Assembly: GCA_963781785.1 (NCBI GenBank)
Contig: CAWAHD010000005.1
Span: 1,178,001 to 1,242,000 of the forward strand
DNA: 64,000 nucleotides
Source of the DNA: CAWAHD01 sp963781785
GTDB lineage: Bacteria > Planctomycetota > Planctomycetia > Isosphaerales > Isosphaeraceae
Direction: 5' to 3'
Position 1 is the stretch's first letter. Every line of letters begins with the position of its first letter. Shown one piece after another: positions 19,014 to 29,626 of the stretch. Position numbers and translations under genes: made by a program. Under the pieces are notes generated by a model. That model worked only from the letters and a program-made list of their open reading frames with translations. It was not told where the DNA came from and searched no databases.

Positions 19014-19373
19014 TCAGGGGACAGCCAGCCCGACCGACGGCGTCCGGTGAGGGACGCTGTCGGGGTCATCGTCGGCCGACACCTTTTCATAGCCCAGCCC
19101 GCGAAGGACTTCCAGCACCTCGCTCCACGTCGGGAACATCCGTCCGCTCGTCTGCTTGTAGTCGTTCATCGCCATCATGAATTCCATCTCGGCTTCCGTA
19201 TATTCCCGTTCGCTGGTTGTCGGGTCGACGAATCGTCGCCGGCCGCTTTGCTGACGGGCGTTAGCCGCGCGGGTGGCCTGCTCGGATGCCCGTCGGTTGG
19301 TCCATGCACTGGATTCATCCGGTACGGATTCGACCAGTTCGGCGTCGCGATCGCGACAGAGCGGTTTGCTCAT
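19014..19373 (-). CDS. conserved planctomycete hypothetical protein
   Basis: 119 aa from the ATG at 19373, with AAAGGAG about 9 bases upstream. The N-terminal half is charged and disordered. The C-terminal half holds a compact helical stretch (YTEAEMEFMMAMNDYKQ, then MFPTWSEVLEVLRGLGYEKV) of a kind I associate with short planctomycete proteins of unknown function. There are no Cys/His clusters or membrane segments. The gap to gltX is about 130 bases and contains a GC-rich palindrome (GGCCGCGCGCGGCC). Confidence 0.75.
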   Translation of the reverse strand: MSKPLCRDRDAELVESVPDESSAWTNRRASEQATRAANARQQSGRRRFVDPTTSEREYTEAEMEFMMAMNDYKQTSGRMFPTWSEVLEVLRGLGYEKVSADDDPDSVPHRTPSVGLAVP

Positions 19374-20062
19374 CCCATGTAGCTCCTTTCCTCGCCCGCC
19401 ATAACCGTGATTTAGCGTCGTGTTGGCGGCACCTCGGAACCATTCTTCCGGCGATCAGTCCTGCTCCAGGAGCGGCACGCGCGTCGGTCGTCACGGGGCA
19501 AGGCGCGGTAGGTCCTGGAGCTGGCTCTTCAAACAAAACGTACGCCGTCGCGGTGACAGCAAGCGTGTCACACTCAAAAGATCTTTTTTGAGATTTCGTC
19601 GATTCGACTGGTGGCAGGGCGAGGCGGCGGCCGCGTGCAGGTGGGAAGTTTCAGCCAGCTAGTCGAGCGCTCGGGCAGCTTGGCGCGGTCGTGCGGATGG
19701 GAACGCGCGAATAAGAAGTATGACCGGTCCGATTGAGCGGTTTTTGCGGGATGGTCCGGCTCAGCGATCGTCGGGCTCGCCAGGGGAACGGAATCCGATC
19801 CGCCGTTTCTTCTGGTCGGTTGTTGGCGGGGCCATCCACTCGGCAGGGATCAAGGCCGTACCGGGATGTGTCGTCTTTTTTCGTGCCACCGCGGCATCGT
19901 AGCCGACCTCCCTGTGCGTTGACAATCGAGTGGTCGCGGCAGCCGCCGGGTTGTTAGAATGATTCGGGTGGAGGCGCCGTCTGACGTCGTCAGGGCGGCG
20001 ATCGAGGGTCGCGACGCGGTGGTTTTCACGTGACTTGCCGATCGGGGCGGGACTGAAGAGCC
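19374..20062. other. 689-base intergenic region
   Basis: Several short frames are open here; the longest on the plus strand (about 19720-19902, 60 codons, with a hydrophobic FFWSVVGGAIHSAG segment) has no ribosome-binding site. Nothing is convincing as a gene or RNA. Promoters for the divergent neighbours should lie here. Confidence 0.5.
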
Positions 20063-21589
20063 ATGGAAATTGACGGCCAGATGATGCTCGACCAGGTGAT
20101 GATGCTCGGCTTGGTCTCGCGCGAGCAATTGCACGAAGCGACGGCGGCCGCCGAGGACGGTTCGCCCGATGCCGTGTTGCGGATGCTGCTCCGCAAAGGC
20201 GCGCTCACGAGCTGGCAGGTGGACCGACTCAAGAAAGGCGACCCGACCGGGTTCTTCTTCGGCGATTCCAAGGTGCTTTTTCATCTTGCCGAGGGGACCT
20301 TCGCCCGGGTCTATCGCGGCGAGCACAGCACGACCAAGGCGGCGCTGGCAATCAAGGTGCTCCGCCAGCGATTCGCCTTGATTCCGCGAAGCCGTCGACC
20401 GTTTTCACAAGGAGGCCGAGGCCGGCATGAGGCTGCGCCATCCCAATATCGTGCAAGTGATCGACGTCGGCCGGCAGGAGAACCGGCACTACATGATCAT
20501 GGAATACGTCGAGGGAACCAATCTCCGCGATTTCATGAAGCTGCGCACGCGTGTTCATCCGGAACAGGCGGTGCCGCTCATGATGGGCATGGCGCAGGGC
20601 CTCAAGTACTCACTCGAGCGCGGCGTCACCCACCGCGATATCAAGGGAACCAATATCCTGATCTCCAACGCGGGAGAGGCCAAGCTCGTCGATTTCGGCC
20701 TGGCCACCATCCAGGGGGACGTGAGCAAGCCGGGCGTCAAGAGCCAGCGGACCGTCGACTATTCGGCGCTCGAGCGCACGTGCAACAGCCCCAAGGGCGA
20801 TCCCCGGTCCGACATTTACTTCCTGGGCTGCGTGTTCTACCAGATGCTGACCGGCCAGCTACCCATGGAGGAGTCGGAGAGCAAGGACATGCTCCGGAAG
20901 ATGCTCAAGCGGTCGTTCGGGGCGATCAAGCCGATCGCCGAGCACCGTTATGCCCCCGACGAGGAGATCTGCCGCATCATCGAGAAGCATGATGAAGATC
21001 GATCTCAAGGCCCGATATCAGTCGATGGACGACGTCGTCGCCGATCTCGACCATTACATCGCCGCGATCGAGGCGATCAAAGCGGGCGCTGCACCCGCGG
21101 CCAAGGCCGACGAAGACGACGTGTTCGTTGCCGAGTGGCTGGCCCAGCCCGAGACGCGACACGCAGAGCCCGGCCCGACCGAGGCCCGGCCCGAGCCCAA
21201 GCCCGTTCCATCCAAGAGCATCCTCTGCGTCGAGGCGCAGACCGAGATCAAGGACGCCTTCCGCAAGACGCTCACCAACATGGGATACCGTGTGCTCCTG
21301 GTCTCTGACGCCGAGCGTCGCCGCCGAGCGGTTCCGCGAATCGCCCGCCGACGCGGTCATCTTTGACACCGACGGCCAGGACGCCGAGTCAATCGAAGCC
21401 TTCCTCGACATGCATGAAACGGCGCACGAGGAAGGTCACGAGCTCCGTCGCGCTGGTGTTGCTGGGTCACAAGCAAGGCGCCCTCGCGGAACGGCTCCCC
21501 ACCGATGACCGGCTGATCGTCCTCAAGAAGCCCGATCAAGATGAAAGCAGGTCCAGGACGCCCTCCATCAGCTTGTGCCCCTTTCGTGA
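20063..21589 (+). CDS. Ser/Thr protein kinase with degenerate C-terminal receiver, frameshifted
   Basis: Start ATG 20063. An N-terminal helical region (MMLDQVMMLGLVSREQL) precedes a Hanks-type kinase: loop GTFARVYRG, Lys in LAIKVLRQ, catalytic THRDIKGTNIL, VDFGLA, SDIYFLGCVFYQML. After a Pro/Glu-rich linker comes a receiver-like domain from SILCVEAQTEI: the first acidic pair is replaced by Glu-Ala, but the acceptor Asp (VIFDTDG) and Lys (VLKKP) remain. Frame breaks by one base lie near 20390, 20990, 21318, 21430, 21533 and 21547; joining the frames gives one continuous protein ending at TGA 21587-21589. The uniform +1 direction suggests sequence error. The substrate is unknown. Confidence 0.8.
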
Positions 21590-21611
21590 GCCGGCGTTTC
21601 GAGGCCAGGAT

Positions 21612-22597
21612 ATGCTCGCGTGCGGCGTAGGTGCTCTTCTCCTTCATCTGAGCACGGTGGGCCAAGCTGCCGCGACCGCTCCCACGCCCGAAGCCAGGGG
21701 TGTGGCATTTCTGAGCCGCGAAGTGCCGCGATGGTCCCGCGAGAATCACTGCTATTCCTGCCACAATAACGGCGACGCCGCGCGGGCATTGCTTCAAGCC
21801 GCCCGGTCGGGAATCCCGGTGCCGGGCGAGGCCCTTGCCGACACCGCCGGCTGGCTCGACAAGCCCGCCCGCTGGGATCATAACGGCGGCGACGGACCCT
21901 CAAGCGACAAGCAGCTGGCGCGCGTCGCGTTCACCAGTGCGCTCGCGACGGCTTGCTCGACCGGTTGGATCAAGGATCGATCGGGCCTGGTCGGGGCTGC
22001 CCAGCGACTTGATCGGCGACCAGGACGAGGCTGGGGCCTGGACGATCGATGGGAGAAGACGCCGGCTCGCCGGCGACTTACGGCCGGACGCTGGCGACAT
22101 TCCTGGCGCGACAGAGCCTGGTCGCAGCCGATCCGGTGCGGTTTCGCGGCGCCATCGAAAGAGCCGACCTTTGGCTGGCCGGCCGCGAGCTGCACACGAT
22201 CACCGATGCCGCCGTGGCCCTCATGGCGATTGCGGCGGCCCCGTCGCTCTCAACCGCTGAGCGGAAAGAGCGCTCGATCATGCTCTGCGCCGCGGCCAGT
22301 CGGACGACGGCGGCTGGGGACCTTTTGCGGCCTCGCCTCCAGAGCCGTTCGACACCGCACTGGTCGTCCTGGCCTTGGCCCGGTCCGGGAACTCTCCCGA
22401 AGTCCGCCGCATGCGTCGCGCTGGGGCGAGCCTTCCTGGTCGCCCAGCAAAGAGCCGACGGAAGCTGGACCGAGACAACCCGGCCGGCCGGCGACGTCAG
22501 CTACGCGCAGCGGATCTCGACCAGCGGCTGGGCCGTGCTGGCCTTGCTCGAAACCCGCGAGCAACCCAAGCGGTCAGGGCGCGATCCGAAACGGTAG
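21612..22597 (+). CDS. squalene-cyclase-like repeat protein with CxxCH haem motif, frameshifted
   Basis: Start ATG 21612, 23 bases after the kinase stop, followed by a signal peptide (GVGALLLHLSTVGQAAA). A haem-attachment motif CYSCH appears at about residue 50 (ENHCYSCHNN). The rest is an alpha-alpha barrel of prenyltransferase/squalene-cyclase repeats: DQDEAGAWTIDG, SDDGGWGPF, QQRADGSWTE, and a terminal STSGWAVLALLE. No cyclase DXDD acid motif is seen, so it is probably not a terpene cyclase. Frame breaks lie near 22010, 22048, 22265 and 22415. The 3' end overlaps the convergent gene by 24 bases. It is likely a secreted haem protein of unknown role. Confidence 0.75.
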
Positions 22598-23867
22598 GGC
22601 GATCGTCTCGGTCTTGATCTGCTTCGAGATCGGGCCGGCCAGATCGACCTCGAACGGCCGGGCGACGCTGTTGCCCGCCAGGTCCTCAAGGTCCGTTGCG
22701 ACCACCAGGCGATAATCTCCTGGACGCCACGGAGCCTCGGGCGTGAACCGCAAGACGGTCTCGCCGCCGGCGACCGATTTGCGGCCGGCGATTGCCTTCC
22801 CCGCCGCGTCATGCACGGCAACCAGCCGCTCCAGGAGCGCCCGGTCCAGCGGCTCGGGCAACCGGACGATCACCGGTTCGACCGTGCCAGCCCGGGCTGA
22901 ATCGATCCGCCAATTTTTCGGGTCGGGCGAGGTCTCGTCCGGCGGCAGGACGCGAAAGGCCTTGCGAAACTCGGACTGAAGCGGGATCCCCCGGGCGTCG
23001 GGCCAGTCGCGATCGATCAGAAGCACGTACGACTTCCCCGCTTCCAGGACCGGCCCCAGCTCCTCGCGCGGCCGGATCCCGCGCTTGATCCTGCCCGGGT
23101 CAAACACCAGGGTGAAGCGGGTGCCGTCCCGGGACCAGAGCTCTTCGTCCAGCTCGAGGAACGGGGCATCGACGGGCTTGCCGGTTGCCTGAGCGATCAG
23201 CTTGATGTGACCATAGGCCTCGCCGCGGCTCATCGGAGCCGAAAAATGCAGATAAAACCGCAGGAGGTTCTCCGGCAGACTTGACGACGACGGATAAACC
23301 GCGGACACCTTGGCCGCAGGAAGGCCACGCTCAAGCGGATGGGACCAGTCGAGCGTGATGTTCTTGAAGGACCGCAGGTTCTCGTGCGCCGCCGCGCCCG
23401 AGGAGGACACCTCGCCCAGCACCTTCTTGAGCGGCGCGGCCTCAAACGCCGCGCGGTACCGAACCCCGGGCTCGAGGCAATAGCGCGGCTTGAATCGAAT
23501 GACTTCTTCCGCGACCTCGTACGACCCCAAAACCGGGGGATCATCCTCGGACAAGAGCCTTCCTTCAGGCACGACGCGCACCCAGAAGAATGAGTTCCAG
23601 AGGTCGCGTCGTCATGCGGGGCGACCGAAGGGCCTTGAGCAAGGCAGGGTCGACTTGGTGGAGCTCGACCGAGGATCTCGGTCGATCATCGCCGGGCGTT
23701 TTCCAGATCAGGAATGGGGATCGAGCGACGGCGGGTTCCTGCTTCAAATAGAGCGGGGAGCCGGATGCTCGCGCCGTCGAGGTGCCGGGGGCGATCACCG
23801 TCTCCAACGAGCCGGAGATCGCCCCGCACGCCAGAAAAGAGATCCAGAACTCGCAAGGGCGAATCAC
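22574..23867 (-). CDS. secreted Ig-like-domain protein, frameshifted
   Basis: Start GTG 23867, which overlaps the TGA of the upstream propeller gene as GTGA, so the two are translationally coupled. The N-terminus has a signal-like helix (FWISFLACGAISGSLETV). The body resembles bacterial Ig-like (Big) proteins: NLLRFYLHFSAPMSRGEAYG, TRFTLVFDPGRIKRG, and GDYRLVVATDLEDLAGNSV close to the end. One inserted base near 23600 splits the frame; the protein continues at LWNSFFWVRVVPEG. It is about 430 aa. The domain is typical of planctomycete surface proteins; its function is unknown. Confidence 0.75.
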
Positions 23868-24984
23868 GGTAGATCGAACGTCTGGAGGTCGAGCGCACCT
23901 TCAGTGCCGGTCTTGACCAGGAGCACGGCGCGTGTCGCGTCGAGCTGGTCCATTTGCTCGACGCCCTTCAAGGACTCGATCTTCCGATAGTCCAGGCCCT
24001 TCGTGCCTCCGCCCGGAACCGGCTTGACGATCCCCTCGGCCGTGCCCGCGCCCTCGGTGGGGATCTTCATCACGCCGCGGCTGTTGTTGGTCATGAGCAG
24101 ATAATCTTTGCCGTCTTTCTGGTAGACGATCATGTCGAGCGGGCGGTTGCGATTGCCGAGCTCGGCGATCGTCGTGCCCTTGATGTGCGCGCCGGCCTTG
24201 AGCTCGGCAACGGGAATCTTGACCAGCGGCGTGCACTGATAGGCCGCCAGCATGTACGCGTCGTTGTTGATCTTGTACGTGACAAACGTGCGGATCGGCG
24301 TCTTGGTCTCGAAGTGGCCGTGCGCGCCGTGGTAGATCTCGACGGCCGCTCCGTCAAATCCCTCGCTGCTGAACGGATACGGAATCGCAATCAACCGCGA
24401 CGAGAACTCTTCGTTTGACAGGCCCGCGACGAACACGCGGCCATCGACATAAGCCAGGTCGGTGATCGACAAGTTCCGCAGGCTTTCACCGCGCTCCTTG
24501 GCATCAGCACCCGGGGCGTTGGGGAGCTCGGCCTTGGCAAAGAGGATGTTCTCAAGCGGTACTTCTTCCACCTTGCCGTCACCATGAATGCGAACCAAGG
24601 CGGGCGTCGCTTCGGGGCCTCTGCCCCGCGAGACCGAGAGGTAGACATTACCCGACCGCGGGTTGACCGCGATGTCGTTGATCATGATCTGCCTGGAGTT
24701 GGTGCCCAGCATGGAGGCAATCTTTCCGGCGACGTCCTTCATCTCAACGCTGGCCTTTTCCTTGACCATGGCCCGGTCGCCGGTGTCGATCGCAAACAGA
24801 GCAGCTCCCTTCGTATCTCCGACAAAGAGGATCCCTTCGGGACCGAATGCAAGCGGCCCGGCCGACTTCAAGTCGGGGGTCCCCTTCTTCAGGTTGGCTG
24901 TCGGCTCCGCTGCCAGCGCCCAGGCGCCAGGAAGCAGAGGCCCGCCAGGCCCAGCACGACAGTGCGAAATCGAATTGCCGGCAT
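23864..24984 (-). CDS. secreted beta-propeller-like protein, frameshifted in the signal peptide
   Basis: Start ATG 24984 with GGAGAG 6 bases upstream. A signal peptide (VVLGLAGLCFLA) is interrupted by a one-base loss near 24930; coding resumes at AWALAAEPTANLKKG. The mature part (about 350 aa) has repeated beta-strand motifs (GPEGILFVGDTKGAALFAID, MINDIAVNPRSGNVYLSVSR, LTMTN-type strands in YLLMTNNSRG) that suggest a propeller of the NHL/SMP-30 kind. A periplasmic place is likely. It forms a two-gene operon with the Ig-like protein through a GTGA overlap. The ligand or activity cannot be told from sequence. Confidence 0.75.
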
Positions 24985-25315
24985 TTTCGGCTCTCCTTCG
25001 GTGTTGAACGATCCGTTTGCCAATCTTGGCGTCCGCGGTCTCCGAAACCGCATTATCGCCGGGCTCGACGAGGAATCAACGACTCAGTGAGGATTCTTGC
25101 GAGGATTTCGGCGCCGCGTGACATCGGGACCCGCGTCGACGCCTACTTCTTAAGTAGTGGGATTACCCTTCGGGATTGCTCTTTTGTCCGTTGTCGCATC
25201 CCAATTCCCGACCACGGGGATTGATCGTGCGACGGACGTCGCTTGCAACTGTCTGGGTGGGTGGTACGATGAATGGGAATCCAGGCTCATTTTCCTTTCC
25301 TGGATGAGGCGAACC
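24985..25315. other. divergent intergenic region before the Hint array
   Basis: This 331-base gap lies upstream of both the propeller operon (minus) and the first Hint paralog (plus), so it should carry both promoters. No coding sequence or structured RNA is evident. I cannot assign a promoter with confidence. Confidence 0.45.
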
Positions 25316-27487
25316 ATGGTCTGCACAGTCGCCTTGTTTTGTGCATTGCTAGTGGGCGGTGACGGACCGCCCGGAAGTTCGGTTCCCGATCGCTCGGCCT
25401 ACACCGCGGCAGCCGCGGCGCCGGCAAGAACGCCGATGCGCACGTTCGACTGGCCCTTTGGTGCGAGGCTCACGGCCTCTCGGCCGAGCGGACGAAGCAT
25501 CTCGCGCTGGCCGTCATGTACAATCCTGCCGACGCTCGCGCGCGGACTCATGGGGCTGGTCGCGTATCAAAGCGAGTGGAAAAGCCCCGACCAGGTGGCG
25601 CGGGACATCGAGGATGACCCGGCCAGGAAGGCGGTGATCCAGGAGTACCTCGAGCGCCGCGCCCAGGTCCGCGATCGGGCCGACGACCTCTGGAAACTGG
25701 CTCTATGGTGCGAGCAAAAGGGCCTCAAGCAACAAGCGACCGCCCATCTCTACCAACTGTTACAGCGAGATCCGACCCGGGATGCGGCGTGGAAGCACCT
25801 GGGGTTCAAGAAACTGGGCGGGCATTGGGACAAGCCCGACCGAGTGGCGGCCGCCAAGGCCGCGGCCGATTTGCAGCACAAAGCAAACAAGCACTGGAAA
25901 CCGCTGCTGGAGAAGTGGCGGGGAGGACTGGCCAGCCGCGATCACACCAGGCGCGCCGATGCCGTGAAGGCGCTTCAGACGGTTGCCGATCCCCGGGCCG
26001 TCCCGGCGATCTGGCTGGTCTTCGTGCTGGGGGGTCAAGAGTCGCAAAAGACCGCCGTCAAGCTGCTGGGCCAGATCGATGCCCCAGGTTCGTCGCGCGC
26101 ACTCGCCCTGATCGCCTTGATGAGCCGGTCGGCGGAGGTGAAGCGCGAAGCCGTGCAAGTCCTCAAGAAGCGCGACCCGCGCGATTACGCCGGCGTCTGG
26201 ATCGCTTTCTTGCGAGACCCGATCAAGTACGACGTGAAGCCCGTGAAAGGTCCCGGTTCGCGAGGAGAGCTGCTGGTCAAGTCAAAGACGGGAAATGTCG
26301 ACCGCGTGTACACGCCGCTTGTGGCCCCTTCGCTCCCGATGCTCCCAGGCGATGGGATCGCACTCGATGCCAACGGCCTTCCGGTCGTCGTTCGCGAGCT
26401 GGGCATGTATTCAACCCCCCGGCAGGCCGTGGGCGCGACGACCATGAGCGAGGCCGAGGGATTGCTCGGATGGGGCGGGCCCGGGCAAGCGGCTCGGCTC
26501 GCAGGCCTCCTCGGCCATGCAGGACTGCCTTCCACGCTGGCGCAGAAGCTGGCCGGAACCGTTGCCAACCAGCCGAGTCTCGCGTCCCTGGGAATTCCCC
26601 TCAACTTGATGATGGTTTCGTATACATTCAACAGGCAGATCGACATTCCGATCGGGCAAATGATGCTCGATGCCCAGATGTCGGCGCGGGTCGCACAGCA
26701 GCAGCTCGCCGGCGATGTCCAGGCAATCGACGCCTATAACGCACCTATTCTCGACACCAATCAGCAAGTTCAAAAAGTCCTCTCGGAAGCCACCGGCGTC
26801 AACCTCGGCCCGGATCGCACCAGTTGGGAGAAATGGCTGGTCGACCTGTCGGGTTATGCTTACTCCGCTCCACGATCGTATGACGATACGCCCACGATCG
26901 TCCAGCAAGTACCCCTGTCTTATCAACCCCAGGCGACACCGATTGTCGTCAATCAACTCGTGGGGACGACCGTCACGCGCCACGCCTGCTTCGGCGCCGG
27001 CACCCCCGTGCGCACGCTCGAAGGCTTTCGCGATATCGAAACGCTCCGCGCGGGCGACCAGGTCTTGACTGCCGATCTGATGACAGGCGCCTTGAAATAC
27101 CAGCCGCTCCTGGTGGTGTATCACAACCCGCCCAACGCGACCTTTCGCGTCGAGCTCGATGGCGAATCGATCGTCGCCACCGGGATCCACCGCCTCTGGA
27201 AGGCCGGCAAGGGCTGGACCATGACGCGGGACCTCAAGCCCGGAGACTCGCTACGCAGCGTGGGAGGCCTCGCCGTCGTCAAATCCGTCGAGAAGGAGCG
27301 AGTGCAGCCGGTATTCAACCTCCACGTCGCCGAGGGAGAGAGCTTCTTTGTGGGACGAACGGGCATCTTGGCCCACGACAACAGCATCGTGAATCCCACT
27401 CCGAACCCGTTTGACCAGGTGCCGGAGATCGAACAACTCAGCAAGCCGTCGACAGACAAGGCGGCGACCATCCGAGAGGCAAAGTAG
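25316..27487 (+). CDS. Hint-domain protein, array paralog 1
   Basis: About 723 aa; the ATG at 25316 opens a signal peptide (MVCTVALFCALLVGG). Two helical repeat blocks follow (VRLALWCEAHGL, DLWKLALWCEQKGLKQQA), then a HEAT-like block (DPRAVPAIWLVFVLGG), a linker with IDIPIGQMMLDAQ, and a C-terminal Hint domain from about 26987 to 27382. Hint features: N-terminal Cys in CFGAGTPVRTLEG, TGIH in VATGIHRLW, a PVFNLHVAEG strand and a closing GILAHDN. Only about 35 residues follow, with no toxin domain. Two compensating frame breaks lie near 25425 and 25535. It is first of five adjacent paralogs. PT-HINT self-cleavage is known in other families; here it is inferred. Confidence 0.82.
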   Translation: MVCTVALFCALLVGGDGPPGSSVPDRSAYTAAAAAPARTPMRTFDWPFGARLTASRPSGRSISRWPSCTILPTLARGLMGLVAYQSEWKSPDQVARDIEDDPARKAVIQEYLERRAQVRDRADDLWKLALWCEQKGLKQQATAHLYQLLQRDPTRDAAWKHLGFKKLGGHWDKPDRVAAAKAAADLQHKANKHWKPLLEKWRGGLASRDHTRRADAVKALQTVADPRAVPAIWLVFVLGGQESQKTAVKLLGQIDAPGSSRALALIALMSRSAEVKREAVQVLKKRDPRDYAGVWIAFLRDPIKYDVKPVKGPGSRGELLVKSKTGNVDRVYTPLVAPSLPMLPGDGIALDANGLPVVVRELGMYSTPRQAVGATTMSEAEGLLGWGGPGQAARLAGLLGHAGLPSTLAQKLAGTVANQPSLASLGIPLNLMMVSYTFNRQIDIPIGQMMLDAQMSARVAQQQLAGDVQAIDAYNAPILDTNQQVQKVLSEATGVNLGPDRTSWEKWLVDLSGYAYSAPRSYDDTPTIVQQVPLSYQPQATPIVVNQLVGTTVTRHACFGAGTPVRTLEGFRDIETLRAGDQVLTADLMTGALKYQPLLVVYHNPPNATFRVELDGESIVATGIHRLWKAGKGWTMTRDLKPGDSLRSVGGLAVVKSVEKERVQPVFNLHVAEGESFFVGRTGILAHDNSIVNPTPNPFDQVPEIEQLSKPSTDKAATIREAK

Positions 27488-27532
27488 GCCCGCAATCCAT
27501 TCCGGACGGTCCGCCGAGAGGAGAGGGTTTCC

Positions 27533-29603
27533 ATGTTCGCCGTTTTTCTTCTGGCCGCGACCATCGGGACGTTCGCTCTTGATGCCGCTCCTGGGGCGCC
27601 GAAGCAAGACCTGGAGACTTACAAGGCGGCGAGAGCCAGGGCCGGCAAGAACGCCCCCGACCAGGTTCGGCTGGCGCTGTGGTGCGAAGCACACGGCCTG
27701 TCGGCCGAGCGGGTGAAACACCTGGCCCTCGCGATCGCCTACGACCCGTCCAGTGCGCTGTGCGCGGACTCATGGGACTGGTTTCCTATCAGAGCCAGTG
27801 GAAGACGCCCGAAGAGGTCGCACGCGACTTGGAGGACGACCCGGGTCAGAAGGCGAGGGTAGACGAGTATCTCGATCGCCGCGCCAAGGTGCGCGACCGC
27901 GCCGACGACCTCTGGAAGCTGGCTCTCTGGTGCGAGCAGAACGGGCTCAAGCAGCAAGCGACCGCCCATCTCTTCGAGGTGCTGAAGCACGATCCCCGCC
28001 GCGATGCGGCGTGGAAGCGCCTGGGATTCAAGAAACTCGGCGGGCACTGGGACAAGCCCGAGCGGCTGGCGGCTGCCAAGGCCGAAGCCGAATTGCAGCG
28101 CAAGGCCAACAAGCATTGGATCCCCATGTTGCAGAAATGGCGGGGGGCACTGGCCAGCCACGACCAAGCTCGCCGCGCCGAAACCGAAAAGGCTCTGGCC
28201 GCGATCGCCGATCCCCGGGCGGTCCCCGCGATCTGGGCGGTCTTTGTGCTGGGCGGTCAGGCCACGCAGAAGACGGCCGTCAACCTCCTGGCTCAGATCG
28301 ACGCGCCGGGTTCGTCGTGCGCCCTGGCGATGATCGCGGTATTGAGTCGAACGGCCGACGTCAGGCGCGATGCCGTGCGGGTTCTCAAGAACCGCGACCC
28401 GCGGGATTACGCCGCGCTCTTGATCGCCCTCCTGCGAGACCCGATCAAGTACGACGTCAAAGGTGTGACCGGCCCCGGTTCCCGCGGAGAGCTCACGGTC
28501 AAATCAAAAACCGGCAACGTCAAGCGGCTCTACACTCCGCTTGCGGCTCCTTCCCTTCCCTTGCTCCCGAACGACGCAGTCGCCCTCGACGCGAACGGCC
28601 TCCCGGTCGTCGTTCGCGACATGGGCACATATATGGTCGGCGCATCCGTCGCCGCGAATTCGGCGTTCTCTTCGACCCCGATGAACGTGCCCACCGTCGG
28701 CGCTCTGCTCGCAGCCCAGGTACGCGACCTACAGATCGACATTCCGATCGGGCAAATGACGGTCGATGCGCAGAGGTCGGCGCAGATGGCAAAGCAGCAG
28801 CTCGCCGGTGACGTTCAGGCCATTGAAGCCTACAACGCCCCGATCATCGAGACCAATCAGCGGGTCTCGCAAGTCCTGGCAGGCGCGATCGGGGCCAACC
28901 TGGGGGCCGATCGCACGAGCTGGGAGAAATGGTTCGTCGATCTTTGCGGCTATGCCTACTCTGCTCGCAGGTCGTATGACCAGACGACGACGGTCGTTGA
29001 GCAAGTGCCGCTGTCTTACCAGCCGCGGGCGACGCCCGTTATTGTCGATCAGCAGGTGAGCGACGCCTCCATTCGACATTCGTGTTTCGGGGCTGGCACT
29101 CTGGTGCGCACGCTCGACGGCCTCCGTGAGATTGAAACGCTTCGGACCGGGGACCAGGTCTTGACGGCGGATATCGAGACCGGTGCCCTCAAGTACCAGC
29201 CGCTTCTGGAGGTCTATCACAACCCGCCCAATGCGACATTCCGCATCGAGCTTTACGGCGAGTCGATCGTGGCCACCGGCATCCACCGACTCTGGAAGGC
29301 CGGCACGGGTTGGACCATGGTGCGCGACCTCAAGCCTGGCGACTCGCTACGGAGAATCGGCGGAGTCGCCGTCGTCAAATCGGTCGACAAGGAACGAGTT
29401 CAGCCGGTGTTCAACCTGCACGTCGCCGAAGGCCAGAATTTCTTCGTGGGACGAGCCGGTGTCCTGCGCATGACAACAGCCTGGTGAATCCGACGCCCAG
29501 GCCGTTTGACCTCGTCCCTGATTTCGACCAGAACACCACATCCGGCGCCGTGTCGGCGGAGACTGCAACAAGCTCCGATCACGCCAAGGCTCCGGCTCAT
29601 TGA
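27533..29603 (+). CDS. Hint-domain protein, array paralog 2, frameshifted
   Basis: Start ATG 27533 behind a strong GAGAGGAGAGG; 45 bases follow paralog 1. The layout matches paralog 1: signal peptide, TPR-like hairpins, HEAT-like block, IDIPIGQMTVDAQ linker, Hint domain from Cys 29083 (CFGAGTLVRTLDG) with TGIHRLW. Two one-base losses break the frame: at about 27760 (GCGCTGTGCGCGG, where paralog 4 reads in frame through LARGLMG) and near 29467, where CTGGCGCATG is expected. Restoring the second gives LAHDNSLVNPTPRPFD and a tail ending at 29603. The middle variable region is shorter than in paralog 1. Identity to paralogs 1 and 3 is high over the first 400 residues. Confidence 0.8.
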
Positions 29604-29626
29604 GCAGATGCGAAGGAGTGACGAAG

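Noticed and set aside
20063..21589. Several overlapping small genes instead of one kinase
   Set aside because: The fragments join into one kinase plus receiver with motifs in the correct order, so frame errors explain them better.
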